Source of the DNA: Sporothrix humicola
Taxonomy: Eukaryota; Ascomycota; Sordariomycetes; Ophiostomatales; Ophiostomataceae
Length of the DNA stretch: 64,000 nt
Direction: 5' to 3'
Assembly: GCA_021396245.1 (NCBI GenBank)
Contig: WNYE01000068.1
Location: 1 to 64,000, forward strand
How positions within the stretch are numbered: the first letter of the stretch is position 1; each line of letters begins with the position of its first letter. Position numbers and translations under genes: made by a program. Below, in pieces: positions 31,365-41,974 of the stretch. Below the pieces are notes generated by a model. It saw only the letters and a program-made list of their open reading frames with translations, searched no databases and was not told the DNA's origin.

Positions 31365-32262
31365 CAGACTAGCATAACGCTCACAAAAAGGAAGGAGACA
31401 AGAAAGAAAATAAGGACAAATTAGGCAAGACGAGTCATTTTCTCATATTTATGTTAGATCGTTCCTTCTGTGACTGGAGGCTTTTGCGGCTCTTGCTCAA
31501 TCAAAGGGGGCAAAAGAGGAAAGTGGTGCCCGTATCATGAACGCGATTCGCGCTTGGCCCTTCCCTCGCAGTCTCTTGCCCAATTTGGTACCGCATCGAT
31601 CGTTTTTCCTATCATCGTCGTTATTTCCTCCTCGCCCCTGAACGTCTTTATCTCACAATACCCGTTGGCCAAACATAGCCATGCCGCCGCCCCTGCACCC
31701 ACGCAGAGTGCCATCTTGTGGTGGTTATGCATGTAAGCGACACTCACCTAGACCAGCACCAGCGCCAGCACCAGTACCTGGCCCAAAAGCACATGTCCGG
31801 TCGGTAGCGCCCATCGCCAGACCCGATTTAAGCCGCCAAACAAAAAAACTGCATCGGTATTCGGGATCCCAAAACACAGCGCAATTGTCCATGTCCCTGT
31901 GTCCCACGATATTTGTTGGCCGCAGTAGCTTGTACAGCACGAGAATCCGCAACGGCGCCAGCAGGAGCTCATGCAATCGCACCAGTAACGGCCTCTTCCT
32001 TGGCACCAACTCTCATTACCCCAGCAAAAGCAAAGCCGCAAGCACAATCAAAAGCACCACCACGAGCCCCTCCTCCTCCTTTTCCTACTCCTTCGGGTCA
32101 GCGGCGCCGGTGCGAGTTGCTCCTCAACGCCAATTGATCTCCTTCACTAGCCGGAAAACCTTTGACCGCGCGCATCCAGTTGCTCTTTTTTTCTCAAACA
32201 CACATTCTTTTGTTTCACCAGCTCCGTTTTCCAGTAAAAGCAGACCATTTTCCAGCTCCGCC

Positions 32263-34363
32263 ATGGTCGCCGCAAAGATTGACGGCACGGCGCTTGCCAA
32301 GAAGATCCGGGAGTCGCTGCGCGCCGATATTGCGGAAAAGCAGCAGTCCAACCCGCGCTTCCAGCCAAGCCTCAAGATCATTCAGGGTATGTGACAGATT
32401 CCTCAGGACCCCTTGTAAAGTGACTCATGCGATCCTGCAGCTTGTACTGACTCAATCGCTTCTTCGCAGTCGCCGACCGGTCTGATTCCAGTAAGAAACA
32501 TCCTCATGCCAAATTATACTGACCGCCTCGACCGTCGAGGCGGTGGCCATTGCTGGTTCTCTTGTATCTGACCATGGCGTGTTTGCCTGACTTTAGCTAC
32601 CTATGTTCGCATGAAGCTCAAGGCCGCCGAGGAGGTAAGCAGTGCCTCATCCCCGTGGGGAAGGAATCTCACGTGCTCCAAAAGTGGCATCATTTTGTTA
32701 ACAAGTCAACCTCCGACCATAGGCTGGCATTCTCTGTGAGCTCATCCACCTGCCCGAGTCCATCTCCGAGCCCGAGCTGCTCGAGGAGATCGAGCGCCTC
32801 AACTACAACCCCAGCGTCCACGGCATCCTGGTCCAGCTCCCGCTGCCCAAGCACCTGTCCGAGTACAACGTCACCTCGGCTGTCGCCGCCGAGAAGGATG
32901 TCGATGGCTTCGGTACCAACAACATTGGCGAGCTTGCCAAGCGGGGAGGCCGCCCTCTGTTCATCCCCTGCACGCCCAAGGGCATCATGGCCCTCCTGAA
33001 GGAGACCGGTATCGATCTGCGGGGAAAGAACGCCGTTGTTGTCGGTCGCAGCGACATTGTCGGCAGCCCCGTCGCCTCTCTCCTCCGCCACGCCCACGCT
33101 ACTGTGACGACGTGCCACTCGCAGACTGTTGGCCTCACCGACCACGTCAAGAATGCAGATGTTGTCGTCGCCGCTATTGGCCAGCCCGAGTTTATTCTGG
33201 GTGACTGGCTCAAGCCCGGTGCCGTTGTCATTGACGTCGGCACCAACTACATCCCCGATGCCACCAAGAAGTCAGGACAGCGCCTTGTCGGCGACGTGAA
33301 CCACGAGCAGGCCGCTCAGGTCGCTTCGTACCTTACGCCCGTGCCCGGCGGTGTTGGCCCCATGACCGTCGCCATGCTTATGCAGAATGTCGTCGAGGCC
33401 GCCACCAACTACTTTGAGGGCCTCAAGAACCGCCACATTGTGCCCCTGCCTCTGAAGCTGCAGGAGCCTGTCCCGTCGGACATTGCTGTGTCTCGTGCTC
33501 AGCGCCCCAAGCAGATCACGCGCGTGGCTGCCGAAATCGGCATCACACCCGCCGAGCTGGAGCCGTACGGCGCCTACAAGGCCAAGGTCGACCTCAACGT
33601 CCTGAAGCGCCTTGAGCACCGCCAGAACGGTCGCTACGTTGTTGTTACCGGTATCACGCCCACGCCTCTAGGCGAGGGCAAGTCTACCACGACCATGGGC
33701 CTGGCCCAGGCCTTAGGAGCTCACCTTGGCCGCCTGACTTTTGCCAATGTCCGCCAGCCCAGCCAGGGCCCGACGTTCGGTATCAAGGGCGGTGCTGCTG
33801 GTGGTGGTTACAGCCAGGTCATTCCCATGGACGAGTTCAACATGCACCTGACGGGCGACATCCACGCCATTTCGGCCGCCAACAACCTGCTGGCTGCTGC
33901 GATTGAGACCCGCATCTTCCACGAGAACACTCAGAAGGACGGCCCCCTGTACAAGCGTCTCGTGCCGGCCAAGAACGGCAAGCGGACTTTCCAGCCGGTC
34001 ATGTTCCGCCGCCTGAAGAAGCTCGGCATTGACAAGACAGACCCCGACTCCCTGACGCCCGAGGAGATCACTCGTTTCGCTCGCCTCGATATTGACCCCG
34101 ATACGATCACCTGGAAGCGTGTTCTGGACGTCAACGATCGCCACCTGCGCGGTATTACCGTCGGCACGGCACCGACCGAGAAGGGCCAGACCCGCGAGAC
34201 CGGTTTCGATATCTCCGTCGCAAGTGAGTGCATGGCCATCCTGGCCCTGAGCACGAGCCTGTCGGATATGCGTGAGCGCCTCGGCCGCATGGTCGTTGCC
34301 ACTTCGCGCGGCGGCGACCCCGTCACTTGCGACGATATTGGTGCTGGCGGTGCCCTGACGGCC

Positions 34364-34399
<36 letters not shown>

Positions 34400-35415
34400 T
34401 CGCTCGAGGGCACGCCCGTCTTTGTCCACGCCGGCCCCTTTGCCAACATCTCCATTGGTAACAGCTCGATTCTGGCTGACAAGCTGGCCCTGAAGCTGGC
34501 TGGTACTGAGCCTGATGAGGATCCCAAGGAGAAGGCCGGTTTCGTCGTGACAGAGGCTGGCTTCGACTTCACCATGGGTGGTGAGCGTTTCTTCAACATC
34601 AAGTGCCGCACGTCTGGCCTTGTTCCCGACGTCGTTGTCGTTGTCGCTACCGTCCGTGCTCTCAAGGTGCACGGAGGAGGACCCCCGATTTCGCCTGGCG
34701 CCGCGCTCAACGCCGTCTACCGTGAGGAGAACGTCGACATTCTGCGCAAGGGCTGCGTCAACCTGCGCAAGCACATTTCCAACGCCAAGACGTACGGTGT
34801 TCCTGTTGTCGTCGCTATCAACAAGTTCTCGACGGACACGGACGCCGAGATTGCCGTTGTGCGTGAGGAGGCCATTGCCGCTGGTGCCGAGGACGCCATC
34901 TTGGCCAACCACTGGGCTGAGGGTGGCAAGGGTGCTGTCGACCTGGCCAACGCCGTTGTTGCCGCCAGCGAGAAGCCCAAGGACTTCCGTCTGCTGTACA
35001 GCCTCGAGGGCAGCGTGCAGGAGCGCATTGAGAAGATTGCCCGCGACATGTACGGCGCCGACGCCGTCGAGTTCAGCGAGCTGGCACAGAAGAAGGTTGA
35101 CACATACACCCGCCAAGGATTCGGCAACCTGCCCATCTGCGTGGCCAAGACACAGTACTCGCTGTCGCACGACCCCGACCTGAAGGGTGCCCCCACGGGC
35201 TTCACCGTCCCCATCCGCGACGTGCGCATGGCCGCCGGTGCAGGATACCTGTAAGTCCTTTCCCTCCCTGTTAACATTATCTCAGGTTCACATACTAACA
35301 AAATAGGTACGCTCTTGCTGCTGATATCCAGACCATTCCGGGTCTGCCCACAGCCCCTGGCTACCTCAACGTCGACGTCGACGTCGAGACAGGAGAGATT
35401 GACGGTCTCTTTTAA
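32263..35415 (+). CDS. ade3: C1-tetrahydrofolate synthase (trifunctional)
   Basis: Methylene-THF dehydrogenase, methenyl-THF cyclohydrolase and formyl-THF synthetase in one chain, interconverting one-carbon units for purine, thymidylate and methionine synthesis. Five exons, 32263-32386, 32470-32490, 32597-32634, 32723-35250 and 35307-35415, give 939 residues, the family length. Exons 2 and 3 are 21 and 38 nt. Tyr51 and Lys55 of TYVRMK fall almost exactly where the catalytic Tyr52/Lys56 of human MTHFD1 lie, which supports the ATG at 32263 (context GCCATGG) as the cytosolic start. VDGFGTNNIG and FIPCTPKG mark the dehydrogenase domain, VGRSDIVGSPVA the NADP site, and GITPTPLGEGKST (about 371-383) the synthetase P-loop. 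The frame stays open 194 codons upstream with in-frame ATGs at 31681 and 31891. Intron 1 holds two TGACTCA words. Confidence 0.95.
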
Positions 35416-36206
35416 GCTATGCGGGAGTGGCTATGTCTCTTCCATGTCCATTTGGTCCAGCATTGCAACACTTCAACGGCATTGCGCACACAATTTTTGT
35501 GGCTAGGCCTAGGACAGGGAAGAGAGGAAATTAATAGGTAGATCGACAGGGCTTGCATTTGATTTTCACTTTTTTTTCTTGGAGCATTACGGAACTGAAC
35601 ATATAAAAAACCATGAGGGCCATCTTTCAACAAAGATGCAGATGCAAGCGGGAAATATTTCATCACTTTTATCCTTTTTCATTATTTATGTTACATGTCT
35701 GATGCGTACACTGGAGTTTACGAAACGATAAAAACAAAAATACCTTAGATACAGTAGACATTTACTCAATCGCAACTTATTCATTGCATTTCAGGTATTA
35801 TATGGACAGCAGAAGAGGACGTTGGCTGGTTGGGTATGAACTGGAATGGCTGAGTTGTAGCTGCCTTACAAAATATAGGACCGCGCTGAACGGGCTCTTT
35901 CCCCATAAAATATTGTTCAAATTTGAAACAACTATGATCAGGACAACTTGTTGATATCTACATCGTCCCTTCCTTACTGATGCAAGCATGTGTGGTTCAT
36001 CGCGGGGAAGGTGCAGATGGACCCATTGTTTAAGGCTACGTGTAGCCAGGCGCTAAATGTACAGCACCAAGAGAGTTACGACAGCCTCGCCAATCCAAGC
36101 CACATAGCTTTACATCATCAAGCTCACATATCCATCAATTCCTCGCGTGCTTCTTTATCACACATCAACTTCGCCATTCAATTTTCGAAGGCACACAACA
36201 CCCGAC
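35416..36206 (+). other. Intergenic between C1-THF synthase and the P-loop kinase
   Basis: AT-rich 3' region followed by a short promoter and A/C-rich leader for the kinase. No gene recognised. Confidence 0.55.
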
Positions 36207-37104
36207 ATGGAAGACCAAGTAAGCCGGCTGGTGGACAAAGTCTGGAACCGGTATCTCCAGGCGCCGCCCGGCCAGCGCGTGAGTGAGTCGCACCTTCCTC
36301 CTGAGCATCGAGTGGGGTCGATCGCGACCTCAAGATAAAATGTGGCAACTGCTAACCAGCTCTTTCTATTTCTCTGCCTTGCAGTGATTGCCATTGGCGG
36401 TATTCCTGGATCAGGTAAGTAGTATCCATTCTCTCTCTTTCCTTATTGTTTTACCCATCTAACACATCATAGGCAAAACATCTCTGGCTCGCGCTGTTGC
36501 CGCGGGCATCAACCAGAAGCACATACAGCAGGCCGGAGCCGAGTCACAGTCAGAGCCGGTCGAGCCCGTCGCCATGGCAGTGCCAATGGACGGCTTCCAC
36601 CTCACCCGCGCACAGCTGTCCGCCATGGACGATCCCGTGCGAGCGCATGCCCGCCGTGGGGCCGAGTTCACCTTTGACGGGACGGCCTTTCTGGCGCTCG
36701 TCAACTTGCTGCGAGCAGCTGTCGACGAGTCGAGTTCTCAGGCGATCCTGGCCCCATCTTTTGACCACGCAGTCAAGGACCCAGTGGCCGACGCCATCAC
36801 TATTGGTCCTCGCCAGCGGATTGTCCTGTTTGAGGGTAACTACGTCTGTCTCGACAAGGAGCCCTGGCGCACTGCCTCTGACGCCCAGCACATGGACGAG
36901 CGCTGGTTTGTGGACGTGGACTTTGCCGTGGCGCGCAACCGACTCATCAAGCGGCATGTGTTGGCGGGCATTGCAGCGAATGCAGAGGAAGCGGCAAAAC
37001 GGGCAGACGAGAACGACCTTTTGAATGGCGAAGAGATTGTGGCTGGTCTGGTGGCGGCCATTGACGAGAAGATTGTCAGCCGCGAGGACGCATCGTGGTC
37101 ATGA
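36207..37104 (+). CDS. yfh7: YFH7-type P-loop kinase (uridine kinase/PanK-like fold)
   Basis: Three exons, 36207-36282, 36385-36414 and 36473-37104, give 245 residues. The donor at 36283 and acceptor at 36384 join A to TG, making Met26 in QRVMIAIGGIPGSG. The Walker A motif GGIPGSGKTS (residues 30-39) is assembled from exon 2, a 30-nt microexon, and exon 3. Further family marks are PMDGFHLTR, RRGAEFTFD, APSFDHAVKDPV and FEGNYVCLDKEPW, followed by DVDFAVARNRLIKRHV and the lid region. These place it in the fungal Yfh7 / bacterial FrcK-YggC group of small-molecule kinases. The substrate is not known; uridine kinase is a common but weak annotation. Shorter than yeast Yfh7 (353), lacking its insert. 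No targeting signal seen. Confidence 0.85.
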
Positions 37105-37386
37105 AGGAATGAATGAGGGTGTCTTCTTACATTCGATCTAGGTTATACCAGCCGTTGAACGTGCGACATCTTTCAGTCTGTCTTGCCCTGCGTCCGTTTT
37201 GTCCCTACACAAGGCGTTGTCTAAACTACGGTGGAATCAGGACGGACGCCTGCCTCGGTCAAAGTTGCCACGCTTTGAAGTGATTCCAACTAAATCCGCA
37301 CGCTGGCCATATCTTTTTTTATCTTCCTAGACTACACCACGGGAAACACCGCCTCATTCATTTTTGTGATACAAATTTTCTATGCC

Positions 37387-37426
<40 letters not shown>
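37387..37426. repeat. (TTA)13 microsatellite
   Basis: Forty nucleotides of uninterrupted TTA repeat about 280 bp downstream of the kinase stop codon. Confidence 0.95.
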
Positions 37427-40400
37427 CCGCCTTTCTCAGTCAATCCTGACTATTGGCGACTAGCTAGGCAGAACCCTCATGGGGAAAAAACTGCCACAGT
37501 ATTGTGTGTGTAAACTTTCTATTTTCTATGCCTTCAATTTTGAGTGGTTTGTTCAAATTTATCTGGTTTTGGTCTGTGATTCCATCACATGGCCGTATCC
37601 TATCAGGAATTGATAGAAAATGCGGATTTGGATATGAGAATAGATAGCAAATGTGGGTATGCATGCAGTGGTACATTCATTAATGTAATACGGGTGCAAG
37701 ATACATTGCGGTTCGTTGATGTGGATGTACTCTATGGCCAAGTGTTGGGGCAAGTCCGGATCTTTTAATTGCCAGAGCAGCGCCGCAAAGAATGGAGACA
37801 GCAATAAACACAAACACCAGGATGTCTTGAGTAAGACGGAACTGCCAGATTGGTCATGCTCAAGAAGAGAGCTTTATCAAAACTGTCAATTGAAGTAAGC
37901 CTGAGGCAAAGCTCAAGTTGAGGATGCAGAAAATAAACGAATGAAGCACCTCCAAGAGTCCGAGATAGAGCGAGATCTCATTGCTTCCATGTTGTGTGAT
38001 CAAATGTGATGAGAATCCTTAAAATACTTTAAGCTTAAACGCCACACATCATCAACGGCAGACAAGGCGACAGCAATGAAGGACCATTGGCCAAGAGGCC
38101 AAGGAGGTCCGCCGTGGTCTAGATCCACAACTTTTGATATGACGAAAAGCTCACGATCCTATCAAGATGCTTTTCTTCGAAATGACCACTTCGATTTCAA
38201 TCGAATGTTTACTTTATCTGCAGCCTTTTTTAATTAATGACCCTGAAATCTGGTCAATGATTTATCTTCATATTTCTACATCCATTGTCCTTTAAAAAAA
38301 AATTAAGAACAAAAATAAACAGAGCAAAAATATGCCACCTTCCTATTTGGCTAGACATATCATGAAAAACAAAAAGAACATATGCCGAGACTAGGACTAG
38401 TCAAATGCTAGAAATTTGAGTGCCCAGGAGAAACAATATCGAGCGGTATATGCTGACAGCTTGTTCTCGTCAAACCGGGTTGCAGAGATGCACTTGTGCT
38501 GCGATACGTTGTAAGGTGAGACCCGGTCTAGACCAAGACATCGTGGTTTCATCTCGGCAGTTTGCCCGTTTTCAAATATTCTCCTCTTTCTTGGCCACTC
38601 ACCTTGTCGTGTTCAAGACTTTCTATCTTCTATTCTTTGTAAATCTTAAAGAGCCAGCCATTTAGAGACACTTGGATGAATAAGAGATAATAAATCAAAT
38701 AGGGAACTTGTAGGTTTCACATTTCAGAATAAAAGCAGCCACAATGCAGGCTAATATCTTGTTTACCATACCAACAAAGTTCACCCATCTACGCCGACTT
38801 ATCCGCCTTCACAGTTGTTCCGATGGAAGCTCCGTTGGAGCTTGATATTTGATATTTGTATGTCGGACACTGGTTGATTTTTTCTACGCTTTATATTTTG
38901 GTTCTTGTTCGTTTCTTTTCTGAAAATAAAAAAATAAAAATAAATAAACAAATTTCAAAGCTCAATCCCCGTTGGCCGGAATTTGCTGTATCCTCCCCTT
39001 TCGTCCACGTCCTTCCTTTTTTGTCTCCTTGTCCATATTATTCCGCGATGTACGTTGCATGTTTCTCATGACATCTTCTGTTTCTCTGCCTCACACTCAC
39101 ATAGTTTATGACTGCATATCTCTCTCGTTGCCGTTCGCTAATACAGCAATCTTCACCCTAGACACACAGACACAAACAGGAAATCCCTGTTCGCAGTCAA
39201 ACGGATCGACTGCCATATCAGTCTGAAAAGCTTACTCGGCAGGAGACTTTGCGACACTTCCCGATTAGGAAATACGACAACAGGATCCTGTAAGCCAATC
39301 CCTGTCGATTTCCTTACTTACACCACCTCCCCGCAATTTACTTTGCCCTGTGCCGCAACCGCCACAGCCAGGGTTGTAAGTGAATCTCTTTTACCGGCTC
39401 GATACTTCCTGTACTTGATTTTTTATGTATTCCATTTGATTTTGCCAATGCCAATAGGCTTGCCTTTCTATCGTTTCCCCAGGTTTTCTTCCCTGTTTCA
39501 TCGTCAATTCGGTTACCGTTGATCGTCGTAGGACACCATCTCATCTGTTTTGGACGGTTCTCTGCCCTTGCATTCTGTATCGTTACTGCATCTTACACGT
39601 GTTTTTCTCGTGCTGAATTATTATGGTTCTTGTATGGTCTCGATCGTGTTCACATAATTAATGTTTGAATTCAAAATGGCATCGATACAGAAATACATCT
39701 CATTGTTCTGTCACGAGATCAGTCACGCCCCATTCCCATTTTACACTTTACACCATGTCTTTACAAACTGCAACTCTTACGCCCTGTGCCGGTTTTGGCG
39801 TTTTTCATTAACAGGCCGCCTTGTCTTGCTGTGGCCTTCGGCATACCCCGTCCTGGCAGGTGTCGATTTCCCGCTTCCCTTGCACATCACAGGCCTTCGC
39901 CAAGTAGATTGCCTCTATCGCCTAGATTGCGGTTGCTGTCTTGGCTTTCCGTCCCGCCTCGTCGCAACTCTTCATGCTCCTCCATACTCTTCTCCTCCCT
40001 CTACTTCCTCCTCTTTGAACCGGATTCCCGTTTTCCCTTGCCTGTCGCTTCACCCATCACCCCTGTACTCCATGCTTCTGCAGCCCAATGCATCTTCTCC
40101 TGCACGTGCCCCCCTGTAAATATGTAAAGAGATGCAAATTTTCCGCGTGGCAAAGCTCGCTGACTCAAAGTGAGGCCCTTCTGACAGATCACTGGAGAAC
40201 CTGGGATGCAGGAAAAAGAGGGAGAGAGCAGAGACGATGACGACGGAGCACGAGCCAGTCGTGCCGCAACCTGCGAACGGTGGGGCATTTTTTCCTCTTG
40301 GAGAATTATTTTGCAGGGCCGCTGCATCCGTTGCGGTTCCCGGGACGGACATTTTCTCTTGTGACCTGTTGCTTCTGTGCCCTGCGTCTGGTATTTTCCT

Positions 40401-41965
40401 GCGCATGTCGGTGTCATAAATGCGTAGATACGGACCGCGTGTGCCATTGAACAGCACTGTAAACACTATTTTCCCCCTTGACCAACAGTAATGACAATTC
40501 AGCCCCTCGTCTTGTGGCTGTTATTTTTCTTCGGGTGATCTTGCCCAACATATTTGAGTATTTGGAAGTCCCTTGGTTTTTGTGACAAAATTCAAATATA
40601 GCCAGAATGGCAGAAATAGGCCACAACCAGTCCTATAGACCAGAAACGTATTTTGCCATAGAACACTGTTGGAAGCTCCCAAAAAAGGTTGATGGAAAGA
40701 CAAGGCAATTGATGGTTCGCATCAAATTGCGCCACATGTAACATTATCTTGGTTCTGTTCGTCTTTCGTCGGCAGAGCGCTCCGCCGGCTCTTGATCCAG
40801 GGAGTCTTTGGCTGTGTTGACCAGTATTTGCCCTGTCTTCTGGCTGTCTCGTGGCCTTTTCCATCCGAACTCACGGCAGTCCAGCGCCGCAACCACGCTC
40901 TGATGCTACAGTTGTACCCGGCCATACGGAGGCATGGCGGCGAGCTTTGCCCAGGAAAAGGTGCCACAGTGGCACATCGCCACGTAGATCCTGGCGTTGA
41001 TATTGCCTGGTTTCCTGGAATATCTCGCGGCACTTCAAGTCTCGTAGATGGTTGTGTAGCATTTGGCATTTCTCATCTTTTGATTTTCAGCGACATTCCC
41101 CTTCAATATCTCTTTGCTGTGCCCGATTTGCGGGTCTGCTGGATGTGACTTTTTTTTGTTTCGTCATGTGCGCCGTTCGCTTGTTGGGATATGTTCCTGT
41201 TTCTCGCTTTGTAGTATAATCGTTATTCTGCTGGCTCGCTTTTTTTCCCTTCCTATTTTATCCTTCTCGTTTCGACGCGCTGCCATTTTGACGGCGGGCC
41301 TTCCCCCAAGCGAGGTTGTCTTGCCTTTCCCAGCCCGCACGCCTCAATTTCGATGCCGGCCCTGTCCTTGCCCTCTTGCCTTTTCTGCTACTGCATATGC
41401 CGCTCTTGGCCAAACAGAAAGAGTAATTGATTTGTGTTTTCTTGTCCAATTCTCTATATTTGTTAATCTACCCATTTTGCGGGGGGCATATCAATTTAGT
41501 CGCGGGCAGGGCTATTTGCGGCACACACTGGATCGTGTTGACAATTTTCATAACCAGAGAGAACAGTGGCGAGAATGTGGTAATATACGTACTTGTGATA
41601 TTGTATTGTGTAGACAAAACATGGCGTTCTTGGACCAGTAAAGGGCAAAAATATGACCATAATGTAAGTGCCGGTAGATGTGTGATGAATGTGATTGGAG
41701 GGAAAGAAGAGTAAACAACCATGTAAGCTCACTGTAATCCTCGACTGATAAAGGCGTGTAGAGTGGGTGATGAGAGCCAGGCTATCTACGCAAAACGTAG
41801 GGCGCCTATCAGGTGGCTGATATATTATCACGGAAAATGAGCGAAGAGGTGAGAGATTGGTCGTGGTCGGCGAGGTGAAAATGAAAGACTCGGGCGATGA
41901 GATATTAGGAGAGAGAAACGGAAGCGGGATGGATGACAAACCATACGGACTCGAGAGAATAACAG

Positions 41966-41974
41966 ATCTGATAA
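41966..41974 (+). promoter_or_regulatory. ATCTGATAA (SreA/SRE-type GATA site)
   Basis: Exact match to ATCWGATAA, the site of fungal iron-responsive GATA repressors (SreA/Fep1/SRE). It is 2.6 kb upstream of the ferric reductase. A second match in reverse orientation (TTATCAGAT) is at 47278-47286, 520 bp beyond the stop. About one match per window is expected by chance. Confidence 0.3.

Larger units (their letters stand above)
30178..32262. other. Divergent eIF3i / C1-THF synthase promoter
   Basis: A 2.1 kb region with no separate gene seen. It contains the composite dyad at 30501-30519 and TGAGTCA at 31358-31364. From 31681 to 32262 a frame stays open in phase with the C1-THF synthase start (see findings). 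Confidence 0.55.

Noticed and set aside
33713..35170. Minus-strand open frame of 485 codons
   Set aside because: It is the antisense of C1-THF synthase exon 4, open because of strong third-position C bias in the real gene.
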